Below, one piece after another: positions 1 to 6,524 of a DNA stretch of 8,461 bases. This DNA comes from Candidatus Hydrogenedentota bacterium. GTDB taxonomy: Bacteria > Hydrogenedentota > Hydrogenedentia > Hydrogenedentales > CAITNO01. The stretch is from contig SLFT01000110.1 of NCBI GenBank assembly GCA_007124105.1, positions 1 through 8,461 on the forward strand, written 5' to 3'. The notes beneath the pieces were generated by a model. The model had not been told where the DNA came from, searched no databases, and saw only the letters and a program-made list of their open reading frames with translations. Made by a program: the position numbers and the translations under genes. The first letter of the stretch is position 1. Each line of letters opens with the position of its first letter.

Positions 1-1290
1 ATGCCAAGAAATGTAATTGTAGCGCAGTCGGGCGGTCCCAGCCCTGTGATTAACAGTTCGTTGCGCGGCGTCGTCGAGACGTGCGGGCAATTTCCCGATA
101 GGTTTGGCACGGTGTATGCCGGTTGGCACGGCATTGAGGGCGTACTGAAAGAAGAACTGCTTAATCTTTCGGCGCAGGATGCTGACGAGATCGCGCTGTT
201 GCGGTACACGCCGGCGGCGGGCGCCATCGGCACCTGCCGGTATAAGATCAAGTCCAGCCAGGAAGAGGACTTCCAGCGGGTTATGGACGTGTTTAAGGCC
301 CATGACATTGGCTACTTTTTTTACAATGGCGGCAACGATTCGATGGACACGGCAAATAAGGTGGCGAAACTCGCCAACGAACAGGGGCTGGACGTGGTGG
401 CCGTGGGCGTGCCCAAGACCATTGACAACGACGTGGGCGATTCGGAATTCAAACTGATAGACCATACGCCCGGCTATGGCAGCGTGGCGCGGTACTGGAT
501 GTGCATGGTGCAGAACGCCAACGAAGAGAACGCGGGCTCGTGTCCCGCTGATCCGGTGCTGGTGCTGCAGGCCATGGGCCGCAAGATCGGGTTTATTCCG
601 GCGGCGGCGCGGCTGGCCGATCCGAAACGGGAAATGCCGCTCCAGATTTACATGGCCGAGTCCAAAGTCTCGCCCGAGGAACTGTGCGACAATGTAAACG
701 ACCAGTTGAAGACAGATGGACGTTGCGTGGTTGTGGTCAGCGAAGGGTTTGACGTGGGCGAACTGGGCGAAGTGAAGGACAGCTTCGGCCATACCAGTTT
801 CGGTTCCTCGCAAATGACGGTTGCGCAGAAGGTGGTGAACCTGCTGAACACCAACGGCCTGCCTGTGCCCGGCAAGGCGCGCGGCCAGGTGCCCGGCACC
901 GACCAGCGCGCCACCACGGCGTATGCGTCCATTGTTGATCTTGACGAAGCGTACAAGGTGGGACAACAGGCGGTATTGATTGCGGTGTCCGGCGAAAACG
1001 GCTGGATGTCCACCATCCTGCGCGAACCGGGGCGCATTTACAACGTGCGCTATGACAAAGCCCCGCTCGAGGCCGTTGCGAACTCGGAACGCACCTTCCC
1101 GCAGCACTGGATTGCGCCAAACAAGATTGACGTGACCGACGCGTTTATTGACTACGCCAAACCGCTCATCGGCGAGGACTGGCCTTCCGTGCCCGTGGTA
1201 AACGGACGACAACGGCTGACCCGGCTCAAGCCCGTCTTTGCGGACAAGAAACTGCCTGCGTATGTGTTGCAGGCGTTGCGCATGAAATAG
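1..1290 (+). CDS. pfp: PPi-dependent 6-phosphofructokinase (diphosphate-fructose-6-phosphate 1-phosphotransferase)
   Basis: This 429-residue cytosolic enzyme phosphorylates fructose 6-phosphate to fructose 1,6-bisphosphate, probably with pyrophosphate, reversibly, in glycolysis/gluconeogenesis. The N-terminus carries the phosphofructokinase phosphoryl-donor loop QSGGPSPVINSS (residues 9-20). G110-G111-N112-D113-S114 has Asp where ATP enzymes have the second Gly of GGDGS, and PKTIDND (138-144) has Lys139 where ATP enzymes have Gly. Both are the established markers of PPi use. The substrate-binding MGR (192-194) and SEGFD (from 247) follow. Asn112 replaces the usual GGDDS Asp; from memory GGNDSMDT is common in one bacterial branch, so I do not read it as a defect. 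The ATG is base 1 of the window, and the N-terminus starts where family members start, so the gene is probably complete, but its ribosome binding site is outside. The 3' end overlaps a start-less coding remnant. Confidence 0.93.
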   Translation: MPRNVIVAQSGGPSPVINSSLRGVVETCGQFPDRFGTVYAGWHGIEGVLKEELLNLSAQDADEIALLRYTPAAGAIGTCRYKIKSSQEEDFQRVMDVFKAHDIGYFFYNGGNDSMDTANKVAKLANEQGLDVVAVGVPKTIDNDVGDSEFKLIDHTPGYGSVARYWMCMVQNANEENAGSCPADPVLVLQAMGRKIGFIPAAARLADPKREMPLQIYMAESKVSPEELCDNVNDQLKTDGRCVVVVSEGFDVGELGEVKDSFGHTSFGSSQMTVAQKVVNLLNTNGLPVPGKARGQVPGTDQRATTAYASIVDLDEAYKVGQQAVLIAVSGENGWMSTILREPGRIYNVRYDKAPLEAVANSERTFPQHWIAPNKIDVTDAFIDYAKPLIGEDWPSVPVVNGRQRLTRLKPVFADKKLPAYVLQALRMK

Positions 1291-1469
1291 ATTGGAAACG
1301 GGCTCTGGAGCGTAAAGCGCGCATTGTGGCGCATCGTTCGCTGAGTTTCGACGAGGCTGAACACTGGGGTTTGGCTTCGCAGGAACGTCTTTCGGCGTTG
1401 GTTGCCATTCGCGCCGATGTGGAATGGCTCATGACGACATCTGGTGAAATATCCGGGCTAAAGGATTGA
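1281..1469 (+). pseudogene. Start-less coding remnant of a small protein beside a HEPN/MNT pair
   Basis: In the frame beginning at 1263 there is an uninterrupted reading frame through the pfp stop codon to TGA 1467-1469. Its product is protein-like rather than random: HEIDWKRALERKARIVAHRS, then a FDEAEHW segment, then QERLSALVAIRADVEWL. No ATG lies at the expected N-terminus. The nearest ATG (1282) is in the pfp frame, and only an internal GTG (1326) could start a 47-residue product. From memory, short proteins with a FDEAE..W...FW pattern followed by RLSALVAIR.D often precede nucleotidyltransferase genes. Relative to that recollection this copy also lacks a few residues after the Trp. I infer a decayed first gene of the cassette formed with the two genes that follow. 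A functional short protein from GTG 1326 cannot be excluded. Confidence 0.5.
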
Positions 1470-1519
1470 TTCTTTTTGGGGAAAAGAGATATAGTAAACG
1501 TTGTGAGGCGAAAATCAAC

Positions 1520-1852
1520 ATGATAGATATTGATACACAAATCCAGCATTGGATCGAAGGCAGCCGGGAGGAGTGGGCGGTTGCTTGTGAGCTGATTGCA
1601 AACAGACGAATACGCCATGGATTGTTTTGGGCGCACCTTGCCCTTGAAAAGGCCCTCAAGGCACATGTGTGTAAACAGACGGAAGACCTTGCGCCACGCA
1701 TTCATAATCTGGCGCGCTTGACTGAACTCGCGGCGCTGGACATTGATCAAGAAACAAAAGATTTCCTGTTCGAGATAAACAAATTCAATCTCGTGGGACG
1801 CTATTGTGAACATCAAGGCCCGTCCCGGATATGGCGGCGGCGAAGGCCATAA
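1520..1852 (+). CDS. HEPN domain protein, C-terminus out of frame
   Basis: This 110-residue product is read from ATG 1520. A purine-rich GTGAGG (1503-1508) lies 11 bases upstream. The same frame opens at TTG 1466, but that start has no ribosome binding site. The body is a typical helical HEPN domain of the type paired with MNT nucleotidyltransferases: a WIEGSREEWAVACELI helix (11-26), then RIRHGLFWAHLALEKALKAH (30-49), then the conserved APRIHNLARL segment (58-67) and FEINKFNLVGRY. From residue 101 the tail becomes an Arg-rich end (RIWRRRRP) unlike the family. Reading one base back at 1819 gives 26 further helical residues (VPDMAAAKA... RVEEILQCLDRTL) ending at TAG 1897-1899, which is a normal HEPN C-terminus. 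The ancestral gene was therefore probably 1520-1899, overlapping the next gene by 22 bases. No canonical R-x4-6-H RNase motif is evident. The likely role was toxin or partner of the MNT protein, but this copy may be inactive. Confidence 0.75.
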   Translation: MIDIDTQIQHWIEGSREEWAVACELIANRRIRHGLFWAHLALEKALKAHVCKQTEDLAPRIHNLARLTELAALDIDQETKDFLFEINKFNLVGRYCEHQGPSRIWRRRRP

Positions 1853-1863
1853 TGATTCGGGTT

Positions 1864-1869
1864 GAGGAG
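1864..1869 (+). promoter_or_regulatory. Ribosome binding site deciding the GTG start of the MNT gene
   Basis: GAGGAG stands 8 bases before GTG 1878. This fixes the GTG as the start of the nucleotidyltransferase. The site lies inside the out-of-frame continuation of the HEPN gene, as expected for translationally coupled genes. Confidence 0.75.
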
Positions 1870-1877
1870 ATATTGCA

Positions 1878-2204
1878 GTGCTTGGACAGGACATTATAGA
1901 AAGCGTACGTCATTATATTGGTCGCGTACGGGCGCATGGCTTGCCTGTTTCTTTTGTTGTGGTGTATGGCTCTTATGCCCGGGGCAATTACCACAACTGG
2001 AGCGACATTGATGTTGTAGTGGTATCTCCCGCCTTTGATGGGGAAATGAGGACAGAAGATGTAAATACCCTGTGGCGCGTGGCTGGTCAGACGGACAGCC
2101 GCATAGAACCCGTGGCCTGTGGTTTGCGGCAGTGGCGTGAGGATACGTCAAGCGCCATTATCGAGATTGCCCGTCGTGAAGGACAGCGGATTCAGGCGGC
2201 GTAA
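1878..2204 (+). CDS. MNT-type nucleotidyltransferase domain protein (antitoxin-like)
   Basis: This is a 108-residue minimal nucleotidyltransferase of the DNA polymerase beta superfamily. The signature G31-S32 ... D43-x-D45 (GSYARG, then SDIDVVVV) forms the catalytic Mg-binding loop. The later QTDSRIEPVA segment (71-80) supplies the expected third acidic position. In known HEPN/MNT modules the MNT partner neutralises the HEPN toxin, in some cases by adding AMP to it. The family ending (EIARREGQRI) is present, so unlike its upstream partner this gene looks intact. It starts at GTG with a strong ribosome binding site and overlaps the frameshifted HEPN tail. Assignment to the superfamily is firm. 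The antitoxin role is inferred from the pairing. Confidence 0.85.
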   Translation: MLGQDIIESVRHYIGRVRAHGLPVSFVVVYGSYARGNYHNWSDIDVVVVSPAFDGEMRTEDVNTLWRVAGQTDSRIEPVACGLRQWREDTSSAIIEIARREGQRIQAA

Positions 2205-2365
2205 GCGTAGCGTGGGCATCCGTTGTTTTTTTGCATGTTTTCCGAAAGCGGGGCTTGTATGTAACCCTCGATTTATTGCAACCCCAGTACGCTGAAGCGT
2301 AAACGCCATACATTTGATGAAACCGCGTCTTGCGAAGACGCACAACAGTATAGGAGAAACGAAGC
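2205..2365 (+). other. gnd leader / intergenic region
   Basis: This 161-base non-coding stretch lies between the MNT stop and gnd. It holds an unstructured run of seven T (2225-2231), a short inverted repeat ACGCT-GA-AGCGT near 2289-2300, and a hairpin just before the gnd ribosome binding site (listed separately). I could not find a convincing -35/-10 pair, so the gnd promoter is unresolved. Confidence 0.5.
2325..2341 (+). promoter_or_regulatory. Perfect 7-bp hairpin upstream of the gnd ribosome binding site
   Basis: GCGTCTT, loop GCG, AAGACGC form a perfect stem ending 10 bases before the AGGAG at 2352-2356. No U-run follows, so it is not an intrinsic terminator. It could stabilise the mRNA 5' end or influence ribosome access. 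Any regulatory function is inference. Confidence 0.4.
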
Positions 2366-3817
2366 ATGTCACAAATGGATATCGGACTTATCGGGCTGGC
2401 CGTCATGGGCGAGAACCTGGTGCTGAATATGGAGAGCAAGGGCTTCGGCGTTGCCGTGTTTAATCGCACGGTGGAGAAGGTGGACAAGTTTATCGAAGGC
2501 CGCGGCGCGGGCAAGAACTTTGTCGGCTGTCACAGCATCAAGGAACTGTGCGCGAACCTGAAGCGGCCGCGCAAGGTAATGTTGCTGGTGAAGGCGGGCG
2601 CAGCGGTTGATGATTTCATCGAGCAAATTCTTCCGCATCTGGAAGAAGGCGATATTATCATTGACGGCGGCAACAGCCATTTCCCGGACACCATTCGCAG
2701 GGCGGAATATGTTGAGAGCAAGGGCTTTCGTTATATTGGCACGGGAGTGTCGGGCGGCGAAGAGGGCGCGCTGCTCGGTCCGTCTATGATGCCCGGCGGC
2801 ACACCGAGCGCATGGCCGGAAGTCAAGGACATCTTCCAGAGTATTTGCGCGAAGACCGACGCCGGCGAACCCTGTTGCGACTGGGTCGGCGAAGGCGGCG
2901 CGGGCCATTTTGTGAAGATGGTTCACAACGGCATCGAATACGGCGACATGCAGATGATCTGCGAGACCTATCAGCTGATGAAAGCTGGGTTGGGCATGAC
3001 CAACACCGAAATGCATGAAGTGTTCGCGGAATGGAACGAAGGCGAGCTGGACTCGTATCTCATCGAAATTACCCGCGATATACTGGGCTACAAAGATGAA
3101 GAGGGCAACGAGGTGGTCGATCTGATTCTGGACACCGCCGGCCAGAAAGGCACCGGCAAATGGACGGCTGTCGCGGCGCTTGACGAGGGACAACCGCTCA
3201 CGCTTATCGGCGAGGCCGTGTTCGCGCGCTGTCTGAGCGCGCTCAAAGACGAGCGCGTACGCGCCGCAAAAACGCTTAAGGGAAATGTGAAGCCCTTCGA
3301 TGGCGACAAACGGGCCTTTGTCCAGGACCTGCGCCAGGCCCTGTACGCGTCGAAAATCGTTTCCTACGCGCAGGGCTATCAGCTGATGCGCGCCGCCGCG
3401 GCGTCTTACGGCTGGAACCTCAATTACGGCGGCATCGCGCTCATGTGGCGCGGCGGCTGCATCATCCGTTCCGTGTTCCTGGGCAAGATCAAGGAAGCCT
3501 TTGACAACAACCCCGATCTCGAGAACCTGCTCCTGGATCCCTTCTTCGCCGGGATCGTGCAGCAGAATCAGGACGCATGGCGACGGGTCATTGTGAAGGC
3601 GGTTGAGATGGGCATCCCCACGCCCGCGCTGACGTCGGCGCTGAATTTCTTTGACGGCTACCGCAGCGAACGGCTGCCCGCGAACCTGCTACAGGCGCAG
3701 CGCGACTACTTCGGCGCCCATACCTACGAGCGTGTAGACAAACCGCGCGGCGAATTCTTCCACACCAATTGGACCGGGCGCGGCGGCGACACTGCTGCGT
3801 CAACCTATGTCGTCTGA
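2366..3817 (+). CDS. gnd: 6-phosphogluconate dehydrogenase, NADP-dependent, decarboxylating
   Basis: This 483-residue enzyme oxidatively decarboxylates 6-phosphogluconate to ribulose 5-phosphate, making NADPH in the cytosolic oxidative pentose-phosphate pathway. The Rossmann fingerprint is GLIGLAVMGENL (residues 7-18), with Arg34 in NRT as the NADP-preferring residue. The substrate signature GVSGGEEGALLGPSMMPGG follows, then catalytic Lys184, H187-N188-G189 and Glu191 in KMVHNGIEYGDMQ, then TAGQKGTGKWT at the start of the all-helical domain. The C-terminus ends in WTGRGGDTAASTYVV, the tail of the long homodimeric form, so the length is normal and the gene complete. AGGAG (2352-2356) lies 9 bases before the ATG. 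It is co-oriented with pfp but separated by the HEPN/MNT cassette, and a strong terminator follows. Together they cover both sugar-phosphate branches. Confidence 0.97.
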   Translation: MSQMDIGLIGLAVMGENLVLNMESKGFGVAVFNRTVEKVDKFIEGRGAGKNFVGCHSIKELCANLKRPRKVMLLVKAGAAVDDFIEQILPHLEEGDIIIDGGNSHFPDTIRRAEYVESKGFRYIGTGVSGGEEGALLGPSMMPGGTPSAWPEVKDIFQSICAKTDAGEPCCDWVGEGGAGHFVKMVHNGIEYGDMQMICETYQLMKAGLGMTNTEMHEVFAEWNEGELDSYLIEITRDILGYKDEEGNEVVDLILDTAGQKGTGKWTAVAALDEGQPLTLIGEAVFARCLSALKDERVRAAKTLKGNVKPFDGDKRAFVQDLRQALYASKIVSYAQGYQLMRAAAASYGWNLNYGGIALMWRGGCIIRSVFLGKIKEAFDNNPDLENLLLDPFFAGIVQQNQDAWRRVIVKAVEMGIPTPALTSALNFFDGYRSERLPANLLQAQRDYFGAHTYERVDKPRGEFFHTNWTGRGGDTAASTYVV

Positions 3818-3852
3818 TACTGCGAAGGTCTGAACGTCCCTGGAATACCAAC

Positions 3853-3882
3853 GGGCAGGTTGCTTTGCAACCTGCCCCTTTT
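3853..3882 (+). terminator. Intrinsic terminator of gnd
   Basis: A perfect 11-bp stem (3853-3863 with 3867-3877), TTT loop, is followed by C and TTTT on the + strand. On the - strand the sequence after the stem is not T-rich, so it mainly serves gnd, although the URO-D-like gene converges on it from the other side and ends five bases away. Confidence 0.93.
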
Positions 3883-3887
3883 GTGTT

Positions 3888-5102
3888 TCAGACATGGTTC
3901 GCGGCGCGGTATAAGGCGATTACCTTGTCCGGGGGTATTTCGGCGAGGATATTATGGATGGCGCAGCCCACGTAGCCACTGTCTTCGCGCATATAGGCGA
4001 CTATTTCCGCCGTTTCACGTTCAACGTCAGCGACAGTGCCGAGGGGCAGCGTTTCCTGCGTGTTTACGGCGCCGCCCCAGAGGGTGATGCGGTTGCGGGC
4101 CTTGTCTTTCCATTCCCGCCAGGAATGGCCGCCGGCTGTCCACTGTACGGGATTGAGCGCATCAAAACCGCTTTCGATGACGGCGTCCAGGATATCATAA
4201 ATGGCGCCGCAGGAATGGAGAAAGGTTTTCACGTTTGGGGCAATCTGGTGGACGGCGTCGTTCATGCGGCGGTAGTAGGGGCGGAAGAGGTCGTGATACA
4301 CTTGCGGCGATGCAATGGTTGCGTTTTGGGTGCCCCAGTCATCAGCGCTGCACATATACACATCAATGCAGGGGCCCAGCGTTGGGAGCAGCCGCTCGAG
4401 CTGCGCAATGGTATGGGTGATAATGATTTCGTGCAGTTCCGCCACGAATTCAGGTTCTGTCAGGCAGAGCATGGGGAACATGGCCAGGCCGGAATGGGCG
4501 GCGATGCCGATGCCCGCATGCAGGCCGTTGAACAGAATGGCGCGGTCTGTCGCTTCGCGCGCCCGCTGCGCCAGCGTCACGATGGCGTCTACCTGCGCGT
4601 CGGTCAGCAGCGCCGCGTCGCATTGCGCGCGCACCTCATCAAGGTCTGGCCGGGGCAGGTCGCCGGTAAGCATGAGCGGCTGCCCCGCGTGTTCCGTGTC
4701 AAAGACATAGGCGTCAGGCGGCATTTTTGCGCTGGAATGGGGTTGGACAATCGTGCCGTTCGGTTCTTCAACAAAAGCGTCCGGGTTGAGCACTTCGGCA
4801 TCGAGTCGTCCGCCGAAGTTGTAGGGGCGCCACAATTCCGGTTGTGGAAACGCGTTTGTGAGGTTCGTTTGCAGGGTAACCACATCGCACTGAAGCGCGT
4901 CCAATACATCTGTTTCCGGCAGCGCGAGCATTTGTCCTGTGTCGTATACGCGTGGGCGCCGCGGCGGCAGCCCCAGCGCGGCCACCAGCGCCGGATAGGC
5001 GAAGCAGCTGATGTTGGTGGACGGCATCCCGCCCAGATCAAGGGGTACGCGATCGGTTTGCTCAAATTGTAACGCTGCCAGTATGCGTTCTCTGCCTGTC
5101 AT
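3888..5102 (-). CDS. URO-D fold protein, uroporphyrinogen decarboxylase / corrinoid methyltransferase-like
   Basis: This 404-residue protein of the uroporphyrinogen decarboxylase superfamily opens with the family start TGRERILAALQFEQTDRVPLDLGG (residues 2-25). Later landmarks are DDWGTQ (254-259), the Pro-rich loop FRPYYRRM, and HSCG (296-299), whose His-x-Cys pair is the zinc site of MtaA/CmuA-type methyltransferases. A further Cys380 before IHN could be the third ligand. The C-terminus IPPDKVIALYRAA is standard. True HemE enzymes are shorter (about 350 residues) and lack HxC, so a zinc- and corrinoid-dependent methyl transfer, or demethylation of an organic substrate, fits better; the substrate is unknown. 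GGGAG lies 8 bases before the ATG, and a modest promoter lies further up. It follows ribD on the same strand after a 228-base gap and has no corrinoid protein beside it. Confidence 0.85.
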   Translation of the reverse strand: MTGRERILAALQFEQTDRVPLDLGGMPSTNISCFAYPALVAALGLPPRRPRVYDTGQMLALPETDVLDALQCDVVTLQTNLTNAFPQPELWRPYNFGGRLDAEVLNPDAFVEEPNGTIVQPHSSAKMPPDAYVFDTEHAGQPLMLTGDLPRPDLDEVRAQCDAALLTDAQVDAIVTLAQRAREATDRAILFNGLHAGIGIAAHSGLAMFPMLCLTEPEFVAELHEIIITHTIAQLERLLPTLGPCIDVYMCSADDWGTQNATIASPQVYHDLFRPYYRRMNDAVHQIAPNVKTFLHSCGAIYDILDAVIESGFDALNPVQWTAGGHSWREWKDKARNRITLWGGAVNTQETLPLGTVADVERETAEIVAYMREDSGYVGCAIHNILAEIPPDKVIALYRAANHV

Positions 5103-5146
5103 GGTGTGTTCTCCCGTGGTTGTTCGAGGGGGATATTTTGCGTGAC

Positions 5147-5176
5147 ATCATACGCATATACGACATATCGGCGCAA
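5147..5176 (-). promoter_or_regulatory. Possible sigma70 promoter of the URO-D-like gene
   Basis: On the - strand TTGCGC (5176-5171) and TATGAT (5152-5147) are separated by 18 bases, about 45 bases before the ATG. The -10 box matches 5 of 6; the -35 box is poor. It is the best candidate in the 228-base gap (5103-5330), which otherwise shows no gene or terminator. Read-through from ribD is the alternative. Confidence 0.4.
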
Positions 5177-5330
5177 TCTTCGCAGCTTCACACCCCTGGC
5201 GAGGTACGCGGGCTGGCGCGGCGTCGCCATGTCGCGTGTATCAGGCTGATTTCCGGGGTGATGGAAATTATCGCGGGCAAGCGGATGATCCCCTGACCGC
5301 ATTACAAGCGTTGCTATTGGGTTGCAGGCG

Positions 5331-6413
5331 TCAAGCGTCAACATATCCTTCGAGTAGAATGTCGTCGCCGAGGGCGCTCGCGCGCAGTTCGGCGACGCGC
5401 AGCGCCTCTTCCATATCCGCGACGCCTTCTCCTTCCACGGGGGTTATGGCCTCACGTCCGCCGACAATTTTTGGCGCAACGAAGAAACACACTTTGTTTA
5501 CAACGCCCGCCTGAAATGCGGACGCGAGTGTTGCGCCGCCGCCTTCCATGAGCAGCGATGTAATGCCGCGTTCGCCCAGTGCGCGGCACAGAGCGAGCAT
5601 GTCCACGCCTTGCGGTCCTTCGGGCAACACGAGCGTCTCGTCTGCAAACGGATAGTCGCGGTTCTGTGTGGTCGCCACCCAGGTGGGCGCTTCACGGGGC
5701 GGCGCGAACACAGCCGCGGCCTCGGCCAGGTACTCGCCCGCGTCCAGAATCACGCGCACCGGATGACGCCCATCGCCTCCGGGAAGGCGGGTGGTCAGGC
5801 GCGGGTTGTCGAGCATCACCGTACGGCTGCCCACCAATATGGCGTCATGGGCGTGGCGCAGTTCATGGACGTATGCGCGCGCCGCCTCACCGGTTACCCA
5901 ACGGGAATGCCCCGCTCGCGTGGCAATCTTGCCGTCCAGCGTCATGGCGCACTTGGCGGTTACGAAGGGCACACCTGTTTTTGCATGGGCTATCCAGGCT
6001 TCGTTCAGGCGTTGGGCTTCTTCTTCGCACACGCCCGTATCCACGCGTATGCCGGCGTCGCGCAATCTTGCGGCGCCGCCGCCGCGCACGTGAGGATTGG
6101 GGTCGTCCATGGCAATGACCACGCGCGCCGGTTTGCGCTCCAGCAACAGGTCGGTGCATGGGGGCGTACGCCCCTGGTGGTTGCAGGGTTCGAGGGTGAC
6201 ATAAACCGTGGCGTCGGCTGTGTCTGCCCCGCCGCAGCTGGTGTACGCGTTTACTTCCGCGTGTGGCGCGCCGGCCTGTTCGTGCCAGCCCTCGCCGAAG
6301 ATGACGCCGTTGCGAACAACGACGCAGCCCACCATGGGATTGGGGCTGCACCAGCCGCGTCCACGGGCCGCAAGGGCCAGCGCGCGCCGCATATATTCAG
6401 TATCTGATTGCAT
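5331..6413 (-). CDS. ribD: Bifunctional riboflavin biosynthesis protein RibD (deaminase/reductase)
   Basis: This 360-residue enzyme performs two successive steps of riboflavin synthesis. The N-terminal cytidine-deaminase-like domain deaminates the diaminopyrimidine ribosyl phosphate; the C-terminal dihydrofolate-reductase-like domain reduces the ribosyl side chain with NADPH. The zinc site is visible: H51-A-E53 (Glu53 the proton shuttle), then LEP-C77 and C86 in PCNHQGRTPPC. SPNPMVGCV (23-31) is the substrate loop. The reductase domain begins near residue 148 (FVTAKCAMTLDGKIA), followed by SRWVTG, ILVGSRTVMLDNPRLT and LLMEGGGATLASAF. The frame stays open for 54 codons upstream to 6575, but that part runs through the FMN riboswitch and terminator, and MQSDTEYMRRAL is the normal family start, so I chose ATG 6413. 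No other rib gene is in the window. Expression is most likely repressed by FMN. Confidence 0.96.
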   Translation of the reverse strand: MQSDTEYMRRALALAARGRGWCSPNPMVGCVVVRNGVIFGEGWHEQAGAPHAEVNAYTSCGGADTADATVYVTLEPCNHQGRTPPCTDLLLERKPARVVIAMDDPNPHVRGGGAARLRDAGIRVDTGVCEEEAQRLNEAWIAHAKTGVPFVTAKCAMTLDGKIATRAGHSRWVTGEAARAYVHELRHAHDAILVGSRTVMLDNPRLTTRLPGGDGRHPVRVILDAGEYLAEAAAVFAPPREAPTWVATTQNRDYPFADETLVLPEGPQGVDMLALCRALGERGITSLLMEGGGATLASAFQAGVVNKVCFFVAPKIVGGREAITPVEGEGVADMEEALRVAELRASALGDDILLEGYVDA

Positions 6414-6439
6414 AAAAAACGCCCCGCGCCTTTCGGGGC
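6414..6439 (-). terminator. Riboswitch-controlled intrinsic terminator abutting the ribD start codon
   Basis: On the - strand a 6-bp GC stem GCCCCG/CGGGGC (6439-6434 with 6426-6421), loop AAAGGCG, is followed by G and six T (6419-6414), and then directly by the ribD ATG at 6413. The 3' arm also contains the only Shine-Dalgarno-like GGGG in front of ribD. Forming this hairpin could therefore block translation as well as end transcription. It is the expression platform of the upstream FMN aptamer. Confidence 0.85.
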
Positions 6440-6463
6440 AATAGCACACAACATCCTGTAGCG

Positions 6464-6480
6464 CCGGCACACGTTGCCGG
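6464..6480 (-). repeat. Stable hairpin in the ribD leader
   Basis: CCGGCA, five-base loop, TGCCGG form a perfect 6-bp stem between aptamer and terminator. An 11-base motif overlapping it (TGTAGCGCCGG on the + strand, 6457-6467) recurs exactly inside the aptamer at 6598-6608. It may be a spacer helix of the expression platform or a small dispersed intergenic repeat. Confidence 0.5.
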
Positions 6481-6524
6481 TTCCCGCAAGGAAGGCGCAG
6501 CAGGAGCGCATACGTTTGAGGACG

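Noticed and set aside
1810..1830. Programmed -1 frameshifting in the HEPN gene
   Set aside because: No X XXY YYZ slippery heptamer in the right phase and no clear downstream stem-loop; an indel is simpler.
1226..1894. A 222-codon - strand frame across the pfp end and the HEPN gene
   Set aside because: It is antisense to two coding regions with recognisable domains; its product is rich in Ser, Arg and Pro with no family pattern.
2369..3193. A 274-codon - strand frame opposite gnd
   Set aside because: gnd catalytic motifs occupy the + strand; the antisense product has no recognisable family features.
3954..5072. A 372-codon open frame on the + strand opposite the URO-D-like gene
   Set aside because: It is the antisense shadow of a clear family member on the - strand; its product shows no recognisable motif and it has no ribosome binding site.
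5099..5344. An 81-codon - strand frame between ribD and the URO-D-like gene
   Set aside because: The product has no recognisable pattern, no ribosome binding site supports ATG 5344, and it would cover the likely promoter and ribosome binding site of the next gene.
5610..6407. A 265-codon + strand frame opposite ribD
   Set aside because: It is an antisense shadow produced by GC-rich codon use; ribD motifs on the other strand are unambiguous.
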